In this document: positions 1 to 10,449 of the stretch, piece after piece
How positions within the stretch are numbered: position 1 is the stretch's first letter
Layout of the letters: every line of letters begins with the position of its first letter
NCBI GenBank assembly: GCA_014218215.1
Contig: CP043652.1
Coordinates: 1,240,001 to 1,304,000, forward strand
Length of the DNA: 64,000 bases
Source: Geodermatophilaceae bacterium NBWT11
GTDB lineage: Bacteria > Actinomycetota > Actinomycetes > Mycobacteriales > Geodermatophilaceae
Reading direction: 5' to 3'
The notes under the pieces: generated by a model
Told to the model about the DNA's origin: nothing
Databases searched by the model: none
What the model saw: only the letters and a program-made list of their open reading frames with translations
Translations under genes and position numbers: made by a program

Positions 1-734
1 CTGGGCTCGCTGCGCAGGTCGAAGGGCCGGGAGCGGAACCGGTAGGCGGCGCTGGTGAGCGCACCGACCGGGCAGATCTGCACGGTGTTGCCGGAGAAGT
101 AGGACTCGAAGGGCTCGTCGGCCGACACCGAGACCTGCTCGTTGGCCCCGCGCTCGAACAGCTCGATGAACGGGTCCCCGGCCACCTGCTGGGAGAACCG
201 GGTGCACCGGGCGCACAGCACGCAGCGCTCGCGGTCCAGCAGCACCTGGGAGCTGATCGGCAGCGGCTTGGGGTAGGTGCGCTTGACGTCGACGAAGCGG
301 CTCTCGGTGCGCCCGGAGCTCATCGCCTGGTTCTGCAGCGGGCACTCCCCGCCCTTGTCGCAGACCGGGCAGTCCAGCGGGTGGTTGACCAGCAGCAGCT
401 CCATCGTGCCCTGCTGGGCCTTGTCGGCGACCTCGCTGGTGAGCTGGGTCTTCACCACCATGTCCGGGGTGACCGGCACGGTGCAGGAGGCCACCGGCTT
501 GCGCTGGCCCTCCACCTCGACCAGGCACTGCCGGCAGGCCCCGACGGGCTCGAGCAGCGGGTGGTCGCAGAACCGCGGGATCTGCACACCGATCTGCTCG
601 GCGGCCCGGATGATCAGCGTGCCCTTCGGCACCGCGACGTCGAAGCCGTCGATGGTGCAGCGGACGTGGTCCTCGGGGGTGTGCGGCCCGGGGACGGCGG
701 GGGCCTGCGCGGGGGCGGGCTCGGGGGTGGTCAT
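1..734 (-). CDS. nuoG: NADH-quinone oxidoreductase subunit G, N-terminal part (runs off window)
   Basis: Iron-sulphur subunit of the peripheral arm of complex I, carrying electrons from NADH towards menaquinone. About 244 N-terminal residues are visible. A ferredoxin-like 2Fe-2S domain contains GACRQCLVE near residue 65. [16 protein letters not shown] cluster follows near residue 110, then RCVLCARC and CPVGAL for 4Fe-4S binding, and the start of the molybdopterin-oxidoreductase-like part. The gene continues past position 1. The ATG overlaps the nuoF stop as ATGA, so translation is probably coupled. Seventh gene of a nuoABCDEFG run on the minus strand. Confidence 0.96.
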   Translation of the reverse strand, partial: MTTPEPAPAQAPAVPGPHTPEDHVRCTIDGFDVAVPKGTLIIRAAEQIGVQIPRFCDHPLLEPVGACRQCLVEVEGQRKPVASCTVPVTPDMVVKTQLTSEVADKAQQGTMELLLVNHPLDCPVCDKGGECPLQNQAMSSGRTESRFVDVKRTYPKPLPISSQVLLDRERCVLCARCTRFSQQVAGDPFIELFERGANEQVSVSADEPFESYFSGNTVQICPVGALTSAAYRFRSRPFDLRSEP

Positions 735-2059
735 GCCATGGCTCCGACCGGCTCGAGGCGCAGGGAACGACCCAGCCGGCCCTGCTCGTCCTCGGGCAGC
801 AGGGCGACGTAGTCGTCGCGGAAGTACTTCAGGGAGGACGCGATGCAGCTGGTGGCACCGTCACCGAGGGCGCAGAACGAGCGGCCCAGGATGTTGTCGC
901 AGGTGTCGGTGAGCAGGTCCAGGTCGCGGGCGGTGCCGCGCCCGGCGACCAGCCGCTCCAGGATCTGGACCAGCCAGTAGGTGCCCTCCCGGCACGGGGT
1001 GCACTTGCCGCAGGACTCGTGGGCGTAGAACTCGGTGAACCGCAGGGTGGCCTCGACGATCGAGTCGGTCTCGTCGAAGACCATCAGCGCCGTCGTCCCC
1101 AGCATGGAGCCCGCGGCGGCGACGGAGTCGAAGTCCAGCGGGACGTCGAGGTGCTCGGCGGTGAAGTAGGGCGTGCTCGACCCGCCCGGCGTCCAGAACT
1201 TGAGCTCGTGCCCGGGCCGCACCCCGCCGGCCATCTCCAGCAGCTCGCGCATCGTGGTGCCCATCGGCGCCTCGTACTGCCCGGGGTGCACCACCCGGCC
1301 CGACAGCGAGTAGATCTTCGGCCCGGGCGACTTCTCCGGCCCGAACTCCTTGAACCAGGCCGACCCGCCGCGCACCACGAACGGCACGCTGGCCAGCGTC
1401 TCCACGTTGTTGACCACGGTCGGGGCGCCGTAGAGCCCGGCGACGGCGGGGAACGGCGGCTTGAGGCGGGGCTGCCCGCGCATCCCCTCCAGGGAGTCCA
1501 GCAGCGCGGTCTCCTCCCCGCAGACGTAGGCGCCGGCCCCGGCGTGCACCACGACCTCCAGGTCGTAGCCCGAGCCGTGCACGTCGGTCCCGAGGTGGCC
1601 GGCGGCGTAGGCCTCGGCGACCGCGGCGACCATCCGGCGGTGGGCGTGCACGGCCTCCCCGCGCACGTAGATGACGGCGACGTGGCAGCGGATCGCGTAC
1701 GAGGCGATGGCCACGCCCTCCACCAGGGAGTGCGGGTCGGCCATCATCAGCGGGACGTCCTTGCAGGTGCCGGGCTCGCCCTCGTCGGCGTTGACCACCA
1801 GGTACTTCGGCTTCGCGGCCGGGCCGGTGGGGGTCTCCCCGGGCTTCGGCTGCGGGATGAACGACCACTTCATCCCGGTGGGGAAGCCCGCTCCCCCGCG
1901 GCCGCGCAGGCCGGAGTCCTTGACCAGGCCGACCAGCTCGTCGGGCGTCATGCCCAGCGCCTGCCGCCAGGCGACGTACCCCTCGGTGCGCTCGTAGGTC
2001 TCGATGGTCCAGGAGCGCTCTTCGGCGTACCGCGTGGTGAGGACGGGGGTGAGCGGCAT
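731..2059 (-). CDS. nuoF: NADH-quinone oxidoreductase subunit F
   Basis: Binds NADH and FMN and passes electrons to the Fe-S chain of complex I. The 442-residue length is normal for the family. The nucleotide/FMN motif [10 protein letters not shown] lies near residue 55, and the 4Fe-4S ligands [11 protein letters not shown] lie near residue 350 with a further Cys in the C-terminal part. It begins 3 bp after nuoE ends and overlaps nuoG by 4 bp, so it is operonic. All parts are intact and the assignment is secure. Confidence 0.97.
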   Translation of the reverse strand: MPLTPVLTTRYAEERSWTIETYERTEGYVAWRQALGMTPDELVGLVKDSGLRGRGGAGFPTGMKWSFIPQPKPGETPTGPAAKPKYLVVNADEGEPGTCKDVPLMMADPHSLVEGVAIASYAIRCHVAVIYVRGEAVHAHRRMVAAVAEAYAAGHLGTDVHGSGYDLEVVVHAGAGAYVCGEETALLDSLEGMRGQPRLKPPFPAVAGLYGAPTVVNNVETLASVPFVVRGGSAWFKEFGPEKSPGPKIYSLSGRVVHPGQYEAPMGTTMRELLEMAGGVRPGHELKFWTPGGSSTPYFTAEHLDVPLDFDSVAAAGSMLGTTALMVFDETDSIVEATLRFTEFYAHESCGKCTPCREGTYWLVQILERLVAGRGTARDLDLLTDTCDNILGRSFCALGDGATSCIASSLKYFRDDYVALLPEDEQGRLGRSLRLEPVGAMA

Positions 2060-2062
2060 GGC

Positions 2063-3069
2063 TCAGACCTCTCGCTCGACGGAGGTGCCGGCGCCGGACT
2101 GCGCCTGGCCATCGGTGCTGGTCTCGCTGCCGGCGTCCCGGTCGGCGGCCGCGCGGCCGGCCGGCTCGGGCTGGTCGGGGTGGTTCTGCTCGGCGCCGGA
2201 GCGCTCGGCCGGGTTGTCGGCTGCTGCCACCTGGGCGTCCGCGGCCTGCTCCCCCGGCGTCCCCCCGGTGTCCGGGCTCACCGGGGTCCCCTCGTCCGGG
2301 GAGCTGACGGTCTCCGGGGTCTCGCGGGCGGGCATGGGCGGGGCGGCCTCGCCGCGCTCGGCGGCCAGCCGGACGCCGCGCAGGGTGGGGACGCCGGCCG
2401 AGGGCCCGTCGACGGCGGCCCGGGCGGCCGCGGCGTCGGCGTGCTGGGAGAGCCCGGCCAGCTGCCGGGAGATGCCGCGGAAGTCCGTCAGCGGGGCGCC
2501 CCGGGTGGGGGCCGGCTTCTCGCCCCGGCGCAGCGCGGCGACGATCTCGACGGCGGACTCGACGTCCTGCTGGTCGTAGAACTCGTAGTCCACGGTGACC
2601 ACGGGGGCGTAGTCGCAGGCGGCCAGGCACTCGGCGTGCTCCAGGGTCACCGCGCCGTCGGGGGTGGTCTGGTCGTGGCCGACCCCGAGGTCGGCGCTGA
2701 GCCGGTCGTAGATCCGCTGCCCGCCGAGCACCGAGCACAGCGTGTTGGTGCAGACGCTGACCAGGTGCCGGCCGGTGGGGCGGCGCTTGTACATCGTGTA
2801 GAACGTCGCGACCGCGCCGACCTCGGCCTTCGTCAGGCCCAGCTCCTGCGCGCACAGCGCGATGCCCTCGGGTGAGACGTACCCCTGCACCGACTGGACC
2901 AGGTGCAGCATCGGCAGCAGCGCCGAGCGGGGCACCGGGTAGCGGGCCATCAGCTCGCGGCACTCGGCGCGGGTCTGCTCGGTCAGCGGCTCGAGGTCGG
3001 TGCGCTGCTCGGCCGGGCTGGAGTCCAGCCCGGTCACCGCCGTCCCCTCCGCGGAGCCCGGGAGAGCCG

Positions 3070-3073
<4 letters not shown>
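2063..3073 (-). CDS. nuoE: NADH-quinone oxidoreductase subunit E with long disordered tail
   Basis: Thioredoxin-like 2Fe-2S subunit (24 kDa type) that partners NuoF. The conserved part is roughly residues 25-220 and has cluster cysteines in CTNTLC and ECLAAC. After the usual end (around [13 protein letters not shown]) the protein continues for about 115 residues rich in Ala, Pro, Gly, Glu, Asp and Thr with no recognisable fold, giving 336 residues against a usual 160-250. The ATG overlaps the nuoD stop by 4 bp. The tail is in frame with a normal stop, so it is not a frameshift artefact, and its role is unknown. Confidence 0.95.
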
Positions 3074-4388
<1,315 letters not shown>

Positions 4389-4392
<4 letters not shown>

Positions 4393-5060
4393 CGGTAGCT
4401 CCGTCGCTCGTCCGGGGGCGGGATGGTCGCGCCGTGGTACTCGACCGGGACGCCGCCGAGCGGGTAGTCCTTGCGCTGGGGGTGGCCCTCCCAGTCGTCG
4501 GGCATGAGGATCCGGGTCAGCGCCGGGTGGCCGTCGAAGACGAGGCCGAACATGTCCCAGGCCTCGCGCTCGTGCCAGTCCGCGGTCGGGTAGACCGCGG
4601 TCACGCTGGGCACGTGCGGGTCCTCGGCCGTCACGGCGACCTCGAGCCGGATCCGCCGCCGGTAGGTCATCGAGGTCAGGTGGTAGAGCGCGTGCAGCCG
4701 CTTGCCGGCCGGGCCGCCGGCGTCGAGGTAGTCCACCCCGGACACCGAGGAGCACAGCTCGAAGCGCAGTGCGTCGTCGTCGCGCAGGGCCTGGACGAGG
4801 GTGAGCAAGTGCTCGCGCTCGACGAAGTAGGTGATCTCGCCGCGGTCGACCAGCACGCGGGGGACGGCGGCGTCGTACGAGGCCTGCCCGACCGCCTCGA
4901 TCAGCGCGTCGGTGACCTCGTCGAACCAGCCGCCGTAGGGCCGCTCGGTGGAGTGCAGCGCGACAGCGCCGCCGGGCTCGACCCGGACGAGCCCGCCGAA
5001 GCCCGAGGTGTCCCCGGAGCCGGTGACCCCGAAGGCACCGGTGCGGAAGGCCCCGGTCAT
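4389..5060 (-). CDS. nuoC: NADH-quinone oxidoreductase subunit C
   Basis: 30 kDa subunit that links NuoD to the peripheral arm. The signature [17 protein letters not shown] lies in the C-terminal half, followed by [16 protein letters not shown]. There are 223 residues when started at the ATG at 5060, which overlaps the nuoB stop as ATGA. The first 40 residues are Gly/Ala-rich and variable. It is separate from NuoD here, unlike the fused NuoCD of enterics. Confidence 0.95.
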
Positions 5061-5725
5061 CCGCGCTCCCCCGGGAGCAGGACGGCGTTGCCGCCGCGCT
5101 GCTCGATGGCGAACTGGCCGGTGCGCCCGGCGGCCGCGGCGTCCTCGTAGGCCTTCTTCGCGGCCTTGTCCACGCGCACGGTGGAGGGCATCGCGACGTG
5201 CAGGTCCGGCGCGGTCCCGTCGGCCCGGGCGGCGGCGAGGGCGGCGGCGCGCTTGGGGCCCATCGGCTCGTGCTGGATCTTGTGGTGCAGCTTGAGGATG
5301 GCGTCCATCAGCATCTCCGGCCGCGGCGGGCAGCCGGGCAGGTACATGTCCACCGGGACGATGTGGTCGACGCCCTGGACGATCGCGTAGTTGTTGAACA
5401 TGCCGCCGGAGCTGGCGCAGACGCCCATCGAGAGCACCCAGCGCGGCTCGGGCATCTGGTCGTAGATCTGGCGCAGGACCGGGGCCATCTTCTGGCTGAC
5501 CCGCCCGGCCACGATCATCAGGTCGGCCTGGCGTGGGGAGGCCCGGAAGACCTCCATGCCGAACCGGGCCAGGTCGTACCGGCCCGCACCCGAGGCCATC
5601 ATCTCGATCGCGCAGCAGGCCAGCCCGAAGGTGGCCGGCCACAGCGAGGACTTCCGGGTCCAGTTGACCAGCTTCTCCACGCTGGTCAGCAGGACGCCGC
5701 TCGGCAGCTTCTCTTCCAGGCCCAT
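5057..5725 (-). CDS. nuoB: NADH-quinone oxidoreductase subunit B
   Basis: Carries Fe-S cluster N2, the last electron carrier before menaquinone. The tandem cysteines of CCAIEMM, and the later [10 protein letters not shown] and [10 protein letters not shown], provide the ligands. I prefer the ATG at 5725 ([10 protein letters not shown], 222 residues), which lies just after the nuoA stop and matches the usual actinobacterial N-terminus. An in-frame ATG at 5749 would add 8 residues and overlap nuoA by 20 bp. Confidence 0.95.
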   Translation of the reverse strand: MGLEEKLPSGVLLTSVEKLVNWTRKSSLWPATFGLACCAIEMMASGAGRYDLARFGMEVFRASPRQADLMIVAGRVSQKMAPVLRQIYDQMPEPRWVLSMGVCASSGGMFNNYAIVQGVDHIVPVDMYLPGCPPRPEMLMDAILKLHHKIQHEPMGPKRAAALAAARADGTAPDLHVAMPSTVRVDKAAKKAYEDAAAAGRTGQFAIEQRGGNAVLLPGERG

Positions 5726-5729
5726 GAGC

Positions 5730-6092
5730 TCAGTCCCATTCCAGTCCACCGCGACGCCAGACGTAGGCGTAGGCGATGAACACGGTGGCGATGAAGACGA
5801 CCATCTCGATCAGGCCGAAGACGCCCAGGGAGTCGTTGGCGACCGCCCAGGGGTAGAGGAAGACGATCTCGATGTCGAAGACGATGAACAACATCGCGGT
5901 CAGGTAGTACTTGATCGGGAAGCGCCCGCCGGTGAGCGGCTGGTCGACCGGCTCGATCCCGCACTCGTAGGCCTCGAGCTTGGCCTGGTTGTAGCGGCGC
6001 GGGCCGATGAAGGGCGCCGCGGTCACCGAGAACAGCGCGAACCCGGCCGCCAGCACGAACAGGCCGACCAGCGGCACGTACGTCGCGAGCAC
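5730..6092 (-). CDS. nuoA: NADH-quinone oxidoreductase subunit A
   Basis: Small membrane subunit of complex I with three hydrophobic helices (about residues 5-30, 62-85 and 90-112) and the conserved loop [11 protein letters not shown], near the quinone channel. There are 120 residues from a GTG start. A strong ribosome site, GGGGAGG, lies 5 nt upstream of that GTG and fixes the start. First gene of the nuo operon; the promoter and a Rex-type operator lie directly upstream. Confidence 0.95.
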   Translation of the reverse strand: MLATYVPLVGLFVLAAGFALFSVTAAPFIGPRRYNQAKLEAYECGIEPVDQPLTGGRFPIKYYLTAMLFIVFDIEIVFLYPWAVANDSLGVFGLIEMVVFIATVFIAYAYVWRRGGLEWD

Positions 6093-6118
6093 CAGCGCCT
6101 CCCCGAGTTCCCGCCGAG

Positions 6119-6138
6119 CTTGTGAATTGCTTCACAAG
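6119..6138. promoter_or_regulatory. Rex operator (ROP) in the nuo leader
   Basis: CTTGTGAATTGCTTCACAAG is a perfect 8-bp inverted repeat around a 4-bp spacer. It matches the known Rex consensus TTGTGAA-N4-TTCACAA at all 14 informative positions. It lies 27-46 nt upstream of the nuoA start codon. A rex gene is present in this window and nuo operons are established Rex targets in Streptomyces, so redox control of complex I is the natural reading. Rex would release this site when NADH/NAD+ is high. Confidence 0.88.
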
Positions 6139-6151
6139 TGGTTTCAGCTCG

Positions 6152-6157
6152 ACCCTA
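6152..6157 (-). promoter_or_regulatory. Possible -10 box of the nuo operon
   Basis: TAGGGT on the minus strand, 14 bp upstream of the Rex operator. If used, transcription would start near 6145 and the Rex site would sit just downstream of the start, where a bound repressor would block clearance or elongation. No convincing -35 box is visible, so this is tentative. Confidence 0.35.
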
Positions 6158-6240
6158 TGTCGCCGGTCACAGGAAACGGAAGCCACCCCGGGTGGGCGTG
6201 GCGCAACTCAGGGCACCCTCACCGCGGGTGGCCGGGGTGC

Positions 6241-7503
6241 TCAGGCGGCGGGGAGGACCTTCGTGAGGACGGCGATGGTCCGGTCGACGGCGTCGCCGTC
6301 CCGGCCGTCGTGCAGGTTGCCCATCAGGCGCAGCGCGGCACGGACCAGCGCCGGGCGCTTGAGCCCGTGCGCGAGGGCGAACCGGGTGAACTCCGGACGG
6401 GCCAGCAGGGCGAGGAAGCCGGCACCGAGCCGGTGGTGGCCGCCGTAGGAGTCCCGCAGCAGCTCCGGGTAGCGCCGCAGGACGGCCTCGCGGGCCGGGC
6501 CGGCGGGCAGCGCGAGGGCCTCGACGACGACCTCGGCGGCCGTCCGCCCGGTCTCCATGGCGTAGCTGATGCCCTCGCCGTTGAACGGGTTGACCGAGCC
6601 GGCGGAGTCACCGACCAGCACCAGGCCGCGGGTGTACGCCGGTCGGCGGGACAGCGAGGTGGGCAGGCCGGCACCGCGCAGCGGGGTGGCCGCCTCGACG
6701 TCGAGCTCCCACTCGGGCGGGAGGGTCGCCAGCCAGCGGCGGTAGACGGTGCGGGCGTCGTCGTCGGCGGTGCGCCGGGTGTCCAGGAAGCCGAACCCGA
6801 CGTTCGCCGTCCCGTCGCCCATCGGGAACAGCCAGCCGTAGCCGGGCATGGACGCAGCATCCGGGCCGCGGTCGGTGAGGTCGAAGGAGATGTCGAGGTA
6901 CGGGTCGGCGGCGCGCGGCGTCGGCACGTACTGCCGGACGGCGACGCCGAGCGGCAGGTCGGTGCGCCGGTTCAGCCCGAGCGACTTCGCCAGCCGGCCG
7001 GAGAGCCCCTCGGCGGAGACCACCAGCGGGGCGTGCCAGGTGGCCGGTTCCTTGTCCGGCCCGACCTGCGCGCGCACCCCGGCGACCCGGCCGGCCCCGT
7101 CGAGCAGCGGCTCGGTGACGGTGACGCCGTGGTGCACCTGGGCACCCGCGGACTCCGCGTGCCGGGCGAGGGTGTCGTCGAGGTCGGCGCGGGTGCGGAT
7201 CAGCCCGTAGCCGGGCCAGTGCGACAGCTCGGGCCAGTCGACCTCGGTCACCCGGCCACCACCGAACACCCGAAGCCCGCGGTGCCGCACCCACCCGTCG
7301 GAGGTGTCCACGCCCATCGCGTGCAGCGCCGCCACCCCGCGAGGGGTCAGCCCGTCGCCGCAGACCTTCTCCCGGGGGAAGTGCGCCTTCTCCAGCACCA
7401 CCACGTCCAGTCCGGACGACGCCAGCCACCAGGCCGCGCTGGACCCGGCGGGGCCGGCGCCCACGACGACGACGTCGGCACGGCGACCGGTGGGGAGGGG
7501 CAC
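6241..7503 (-). CDS. menJ: FAD-dependent geranylgeranyl-reductase family protein, probable menaquinone side-chain reductase MenJ
   Basis: 420 residues. An N-terminal Rossmann FAD site (VVVGAGPAG, residues about 12-20), EKVCGDGLTPRG near residue 45, and a C-terminal GDSAGSVNPFNGEGISYAMETG region define the geranylgeranyl reductase family. In Mycobacterium tuberculosis the equivalent gene beside menG is MenJ, which saturates one isoprene unit of menaquinone. The same neighbourhood supports that role here. Other family members reduce chlorophyll or archaeal lipid chains, so substrate is inferred from context. The GTG start lies 6 nt after a TACGAT -10 box, which suggests a leaderless mRNA. Confidence 0.82.
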   Translation of the reverse strand: MPLPTGRRADVVVVGAGPAGSSAAWWLASSGLDVVVLEKAHFPREKVCGDGLTPRGVAALHAMGVDTSDGWVRHRGLRVFGGGRVTEVDWPELSHWPGYGLIRTRADLDDTLARHAESAGAQVHHGVTVTEPLLDGAGRVAGVRAQVGPDKEPATWHAPLVVSAEGLSGRLAKSLGLNRRTDLPLGVAVRQYVPTPRAADPYLDISFDLTDRGPDAASMPGYGWLFPMGDGTANVGFGFLDTRRTADDDARTVYRRWLATLPPEWELDVEAATPLRGAGLPTSLSRRPAYTRGLVLVGDSAGSVNPFNGEGISYAMETGRTAAEVVVEALALPAGPAREAVLRRYPELLRDSYGGHHRLGAGFLALLARPEFTRFALAHGLKRPALVRAALRLMGNLHDGRDGDAVDRTIAVLTKVLPAA

Positions 7504-7509
7504 CGGCCG

Positions 7510-7515
7510 ATCGTA
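7510..7515 (-). promoter_or_regulatory. -10 box for leaderless menJ
   Basis: TACGAT on the minus strand ends 6 nt before the menJ GTG. No ribosome-binding sequence fits between, so the transcript would begin at or next to the start codon. Confidence 0.55.
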
Positions 7516-7704
7516 GGTGCGTCCGCTCAGGTGGGCGGTGGTGCGATGGGGTCGGTCGGGCTGGGCGTGGGGCTCTCCGGCGGGCTGGGCTCAGACGGCA
7601 CCGGGTCGACCGGGGTGGGGGGCATGCCGTCGGGGCCGGGATCGGGCGTCGCGGGGAAGGTCATGCCGGGGTGTGCCCGGCGTCACGCGCCCGGAAACGA
7701 CGGG

Positions 7705-8415
7705 TCAGACCCGGGTGCCCCGGTGCAGCGCGACGATCCCGCCGGTGAGGTCGCGCCAGGCCACGTCGGACCAGCCGGCGTCCTGCAGCTTGCGGGCCAT
7801 CACCGGCTGCGGGGGCCAGGCCCGGATCGACTCGGCGAGGTACACGTAGGCGTCGGGGTTGCTGCTGACCGCGGTGGCCACCCGCGGCAGCGCCTTCATG
7901 AGGTACTCGGTGTAGACGGTGCGGAAGGGCGTCCAGGTGGGGCTGGAGAACTCGCAGACCACCAGCGTGCCGCCCGGTCGGGTGACCCGGCGGAACTCGC
8001 GCAGCGCCGCGTCGGGGTCGGCCACGTTGCGCAGGCCGAAGGAGATGACGACGCCGTCCACGCTCTCGTCGGCCAGCGGCAGCGCCATCGCGTCCCCGGC
8101 CAGGAACGGCACGTCGCGTCCGGAACCCGCGCGCAGCATGCCCAGGGAGAAGTCGCAGGCGATGGCGGTGACCCCGCCGGAGGCGAGCTCGACGGTGGAC
8201 ACCCCGGTGCCGGCGGCCACGTCGAGGACGGTCTGCCCGGGGCGCGCGCCGAGGGCCTCGCGGGTGGCCCGGCGCCAGCCGGCGTCCAGCCCGCCGGAGA
8301 GCACGGTGTTGGTGAGGTCGTACTTGCCGGCGACCCCGTCGAACATCGCGGCGACCTCGGCGGGCCGCTTGTCCAGCGTGGCCCGGTAGCCCTGTGTCCG
8401 ATCTCCTGCGCTCAC
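7705..8415 (-). CDS. menG: Demethylmenaquinone methyltransferase
   Basis: SAM-dependent C-methyltransferase (UbiE/MenG family) that performs the final ring methylation of menaquinone. 236 residues, the usual length. It contains [14 protein letters not shown] near residue 32, the SAM motif VLDVAAGTG near residue 62 and [18 protein letters not shown] near residue 125. The GTG at 8415 is chosen because it follows TATCGT by 8 nt and gives the correct N-terminus; the open frame continues upstream only as an antisense shadow of menF. Divergent from menF, with 39 bp between the two starts. Confidence 0.95.
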   Translation of the reverse strand: MSAGDRTQGYRATLDKRPAEVAAMFDGVAGKYDLTNTVLSGGLDAGWRRATREALGARPGQTVLDVAAGTGVSTVELASGGVTAIACDFSLGMLRAGSGRDVPFLAGDAMALPLADESVDGVVISFGLRNVADPDAALREFRRVTRPGGTLVVCEFSSPTWTPFRTVYTEYLMKALPRVATAVSSNPDAYVYLAESIRAWPPQPVMARKLQDAGWSDVAWRDLTGGIVALHRGTRV

Positions 8416-8423
8416 GCCCGACG

Positions 8424-8447
8424 ACGATACGGCGGTGCTCCTACTCT
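8424..8447. promoter_or_regulatory. Back-to-back leaderless promoters of menG and menF
   Basis: Minus-strand TATCGT (8424-8429) lies 8 nt before the menG GTG. Plus-strand TACTCT (8442-8447) lies 7 nt before the menF GTG. The two -10 boxes are 12 bp apart, so each promoter's -35 zone falls inside the other's transcribed region. Neither gene has a Shine-Dalgarno sequence. Confidence 0.6.
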
Positions 8448-8454
8448 GGCTGGG

Positions 8455-9714
8455 GTGAGCACGGTGGCCGCGACGACGACGGACGTCGTCGTCACGACCC
8501 CGGTGGGCGCCCGCCGCACCCCCCTGCTGAACCTGCTGCCCGTCGAGGGCGCGGTCACCTGGGTGCGCCGCGGCGAGGGCCTGGTGGGCTGGGGCGAGGC
8601 CGACCGGCTCGAGGTGTCCGGCCCCGACGCGCTGGCCCGGGCCCAGCAGTGGTGGACCGACCGGTGCGCGCGCACCGAGGTGGTCGACCCGGTGGGCGTC
8701 CCCGGCTCCGGTCCGGTGGTGTTCGCCTCGATCGCCTTCGACCCGACCGCGGGCACGTCGGTGTTCGTCGTCCCCGAGGTCGTGGTGGGCCGGCGCGGCG
8801 GGCAGACCTGGGTGACCACCACCGGGGACGCGCTGGACCGGCCGGTGTTCGAGACCTCCGGCGAGGAGGCCGACACCTCCATCGGGCAGCTGGCCTACGC
8901 CGACGGCGCACTGGACCCGGTGACCTGGTGCGGCGCCGTGGCCCGGGCCGTGGCCCGGATCGACGCCGGTGAGCTGGACAAGGTGGTGCTGGCCCGCGAC
9001 CTGCTGGTCACCGCCGACCACCCGTTGGACCCCCGCCGGCTGCTGCTGCGGCTGGCCGCGCGGTTCCCCGACTGCTGGACCTTCTCCGTCGACGGTCTGC
9101 TCGGCGCGACCCCCGAGCTGCTGCTGCGACGCACCGGGCGGGAGCTGTCCTCCCGGGTGCTGGCCGGGACGACGTCGCGCGGCGCGGGCGCCGAGGACGA
9201 CCGGCTGGCCGACGCGCTGACCCACTCGGGCAAGGACCTCGCCGAGCACGAGTACGCCGTCGCCTCGCTGGTGGCCACGCTGAGCCCGTTCTGCGCGACC
9301 CTGGACGTGCCGGCCACCCCGCAGCTGCTCACGCTGCCCAACGTGCGGCACCTGGCCACCGACCTGCGCGGCACCCAGCGGGCCGACTCCCCCGCCGGGC
9401 TGCTCGACCTGGTCGCCGCGGTGCACCCCACCGCCGCCGTCTGCGGCACGCCCACCCCGGTGGCCGCCGCGCTGATCGCCGAGCTCGAGGGCATGGACCG
9501 CGGCCGGTACGCCGGCCCGGTCGGCTGGCTGGACGCCGCCGGCGACGGCGAGTTCGGGCTGGCGCTGCGCTGCGCCCAGCTGACCGGGGCCGACGGCGGT
9601 GCCCAGGCCCGGCTGTTCGCCGGCTGCGGCATCGTCGCGGGCTCCGACCCGGCCGCCGAGCTCGCCGAGACGCAGAACAAGCTCGCCGCCTTCCAGGCCG
9701 CGCTGGAGGACTAG
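8455..9714 (+). CDS. menF: Isochorismate synthase
   Basis: Converts chorismate to isochorismate, the first step of menaquinone synthesis. The 419-residue protein has the chorismate-binding fold in its C-terminal 270 residues: [35 protein letters not shown] and [14 protein letters not shown]. The GTG at 8455 is taken as the start because of the promoter spacing and the N-terminal homology; the open frame upstream is antisense to menJ and menG. The PchB/EntC branch uses the same family, but the men neighbours settle the pathway. Confidence 0.93.
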   Translation: MSTVAATTTDVVVTTPVGARRTPLLNLLPVEGAVTWVRRGEGLVGWGEADRLEVSGPDALARAQQWWTDRCARTEVVDPVGVPGSGPVVFASIAFDPTAGTSVFVVPEVVVGRRGGQTWVTTTGDALDRPVFETSGEEADTSIGQLAYADGALDPVTWCGAVARAVARIDAGELDKVVLARDLLVTADHPLDPRRLLLRLAARFPDCWTFSVDGLLGATPELLLRRTGRELSSRVLAGTTSRGAGAEDDRLADALTHSGKDLAEHEYAVASLVATLSPFCATLDVPATPQLLTLPNVRHLATDLRGTQRADSPAGLLDLVAAVHPTAAVCGTPTPVAAALIAELEGMDRGRYAGPVGWLDAAGDGEFGLALRCAQLTGADGGAQARLFAGCGIVAGSDPAAELAETQNKLAAFQAALED

Positions 9715-9724
9715 CGGTCGGCGG

Positions 9725-9931
9725 TCAGTCGTCCACCCACTCGAGCAGGTCGCCGGGCTGGCAGTCCAGCACCCGGCACATCGCCTCCAGGGTGCTGAAC
9801 CGCACCGCCTTGGCCCGGCCGTTCTTCAGCACCGCGACGTTGGCCGGGGTGAGCCCGACCCGTTCGGCGAACTCGCCGACGCTCATCTTGCGGCGGGCCA
9901 GCTCCACGTCGATGCGGACGACGATGGACAT
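9725..9931 (-). CDS. Small XRE/YozG-type helix-turn-helix regulator
   Basis: 68 residues forming essentially one Cro/C1-type DNA-binding domain: [20 protein letters not shown] spans the helix-turn-helix, and the C-terminus [20 protein letters not shown] is typical of the YozG subgroup. The ATG overlaps the stop of the upstream DUF2975 gene as TGATG, so the two are co-translated. Such HTH/DUF2975 pairs are widespread, with the membrane protein presumed to control or be controlled by the HTH. Targets are unknown. Confidence 0.85.
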   Translation of the reverse strand: MSIVVRIDVELARRKMSVGEFAERVGLTPANVAVLKNGRAKAVRFSTLEAMCRVLDCQPGDLLEWVDD

Positions 9932-10449
9932 CAGATGACCTCGTCGAGGTCCGACCGCAGGGTGGTGGCCTCCTTGAGCAGCGAGCGCATCACCACGACC
10001 ACCAGGCCGAGGACGGCGACCCCGGTGGCCACGAGCAGCACCAGCAGCAGGACGCCGGGGTCGTCCGCCGTGGCACCGACGAAGGCCAGCAACACCAGCA
10101 GGAGCAGCTCGGCACCGGCGACGGCGTAGACGATCCCGTCGACCCAGCCGAGCGAGGCCGGGGTGAAGATCCGGTCCCGCTGCACCAGGGTCAGCAGACG
10201 CCAGGTGCACACCAGCACGACCTGCACGCACAGCACCCCCAGCACGGCGCCGATCGTCAGCGGCCAGCGCAGGTACGCCAGGTCCGGCTCCTGCTCGGCC
10301 ATGTGCCGGAACTGACCGGGCAGCGAGAGCACCTGGAACACGACCAGCACCGCCAAGAGCGCGACCAGACCGGCGCGGAGCAGGGGCACCACACGGCGGG
10401 TCGTCAACATCCACCGATGATCGATCGATTCCGATCGGAGGTCAAACAT
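9931..10449 (-). CDS. DUF2975 membrane protein
   Basis: 172 residues with four hydrophobic helices (about residues 22-45, 63-85, 105-127 and 131-155) and short charged termini, fitting DUF2975. The ATG at 10449 overlaps the menD stop as TGATG, so it is translationally coupled to menaquinone synthesis. An in-frame ATG at 10410 would remove 13 residues, but it has no better ribosome site. It forms a two-gene module with the downstream XRE protein. Biochemical role unknown. Confidence 0.82.
   Translation of the reverse strand: MFDLRSESIDHRWMLTTRRVVPLLRAGLVALLAVLVVFQVLSLPGQFRHMAEQEPDLAYLRWPLTIGAVLGVLCVQVVLVCTWRLLTLVQRDRIFTPASLGWVDGIVYAVAGAELLLLVLLAFVGATADDPGVLLLVLLVATGVAVLGLVVVVMRSLLKEATTLRSDLDEVI

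Noticed and set aside
861-2963. 700-residue open frame on the minus strand overlapping nuoF and nuoE
   Set aside because: Arginine- and alanine-rich translation typical of out-of-frame reading in high-GC DNA; nuoF and nuoE explain the region fully.
7527-7664. 45-residue proline-rich ORF on the minus strand between menJ and menG
   Set aside because: No ribosome site and no -10 box at the right distance; low-complexity composition and no recognisable family. The ORF is more likely chance coding in GC-rich DNA. A small GCCGGG-GTGTG-CCCGGC hairpin at 7665-7681 may be a weak menG terminator instead.
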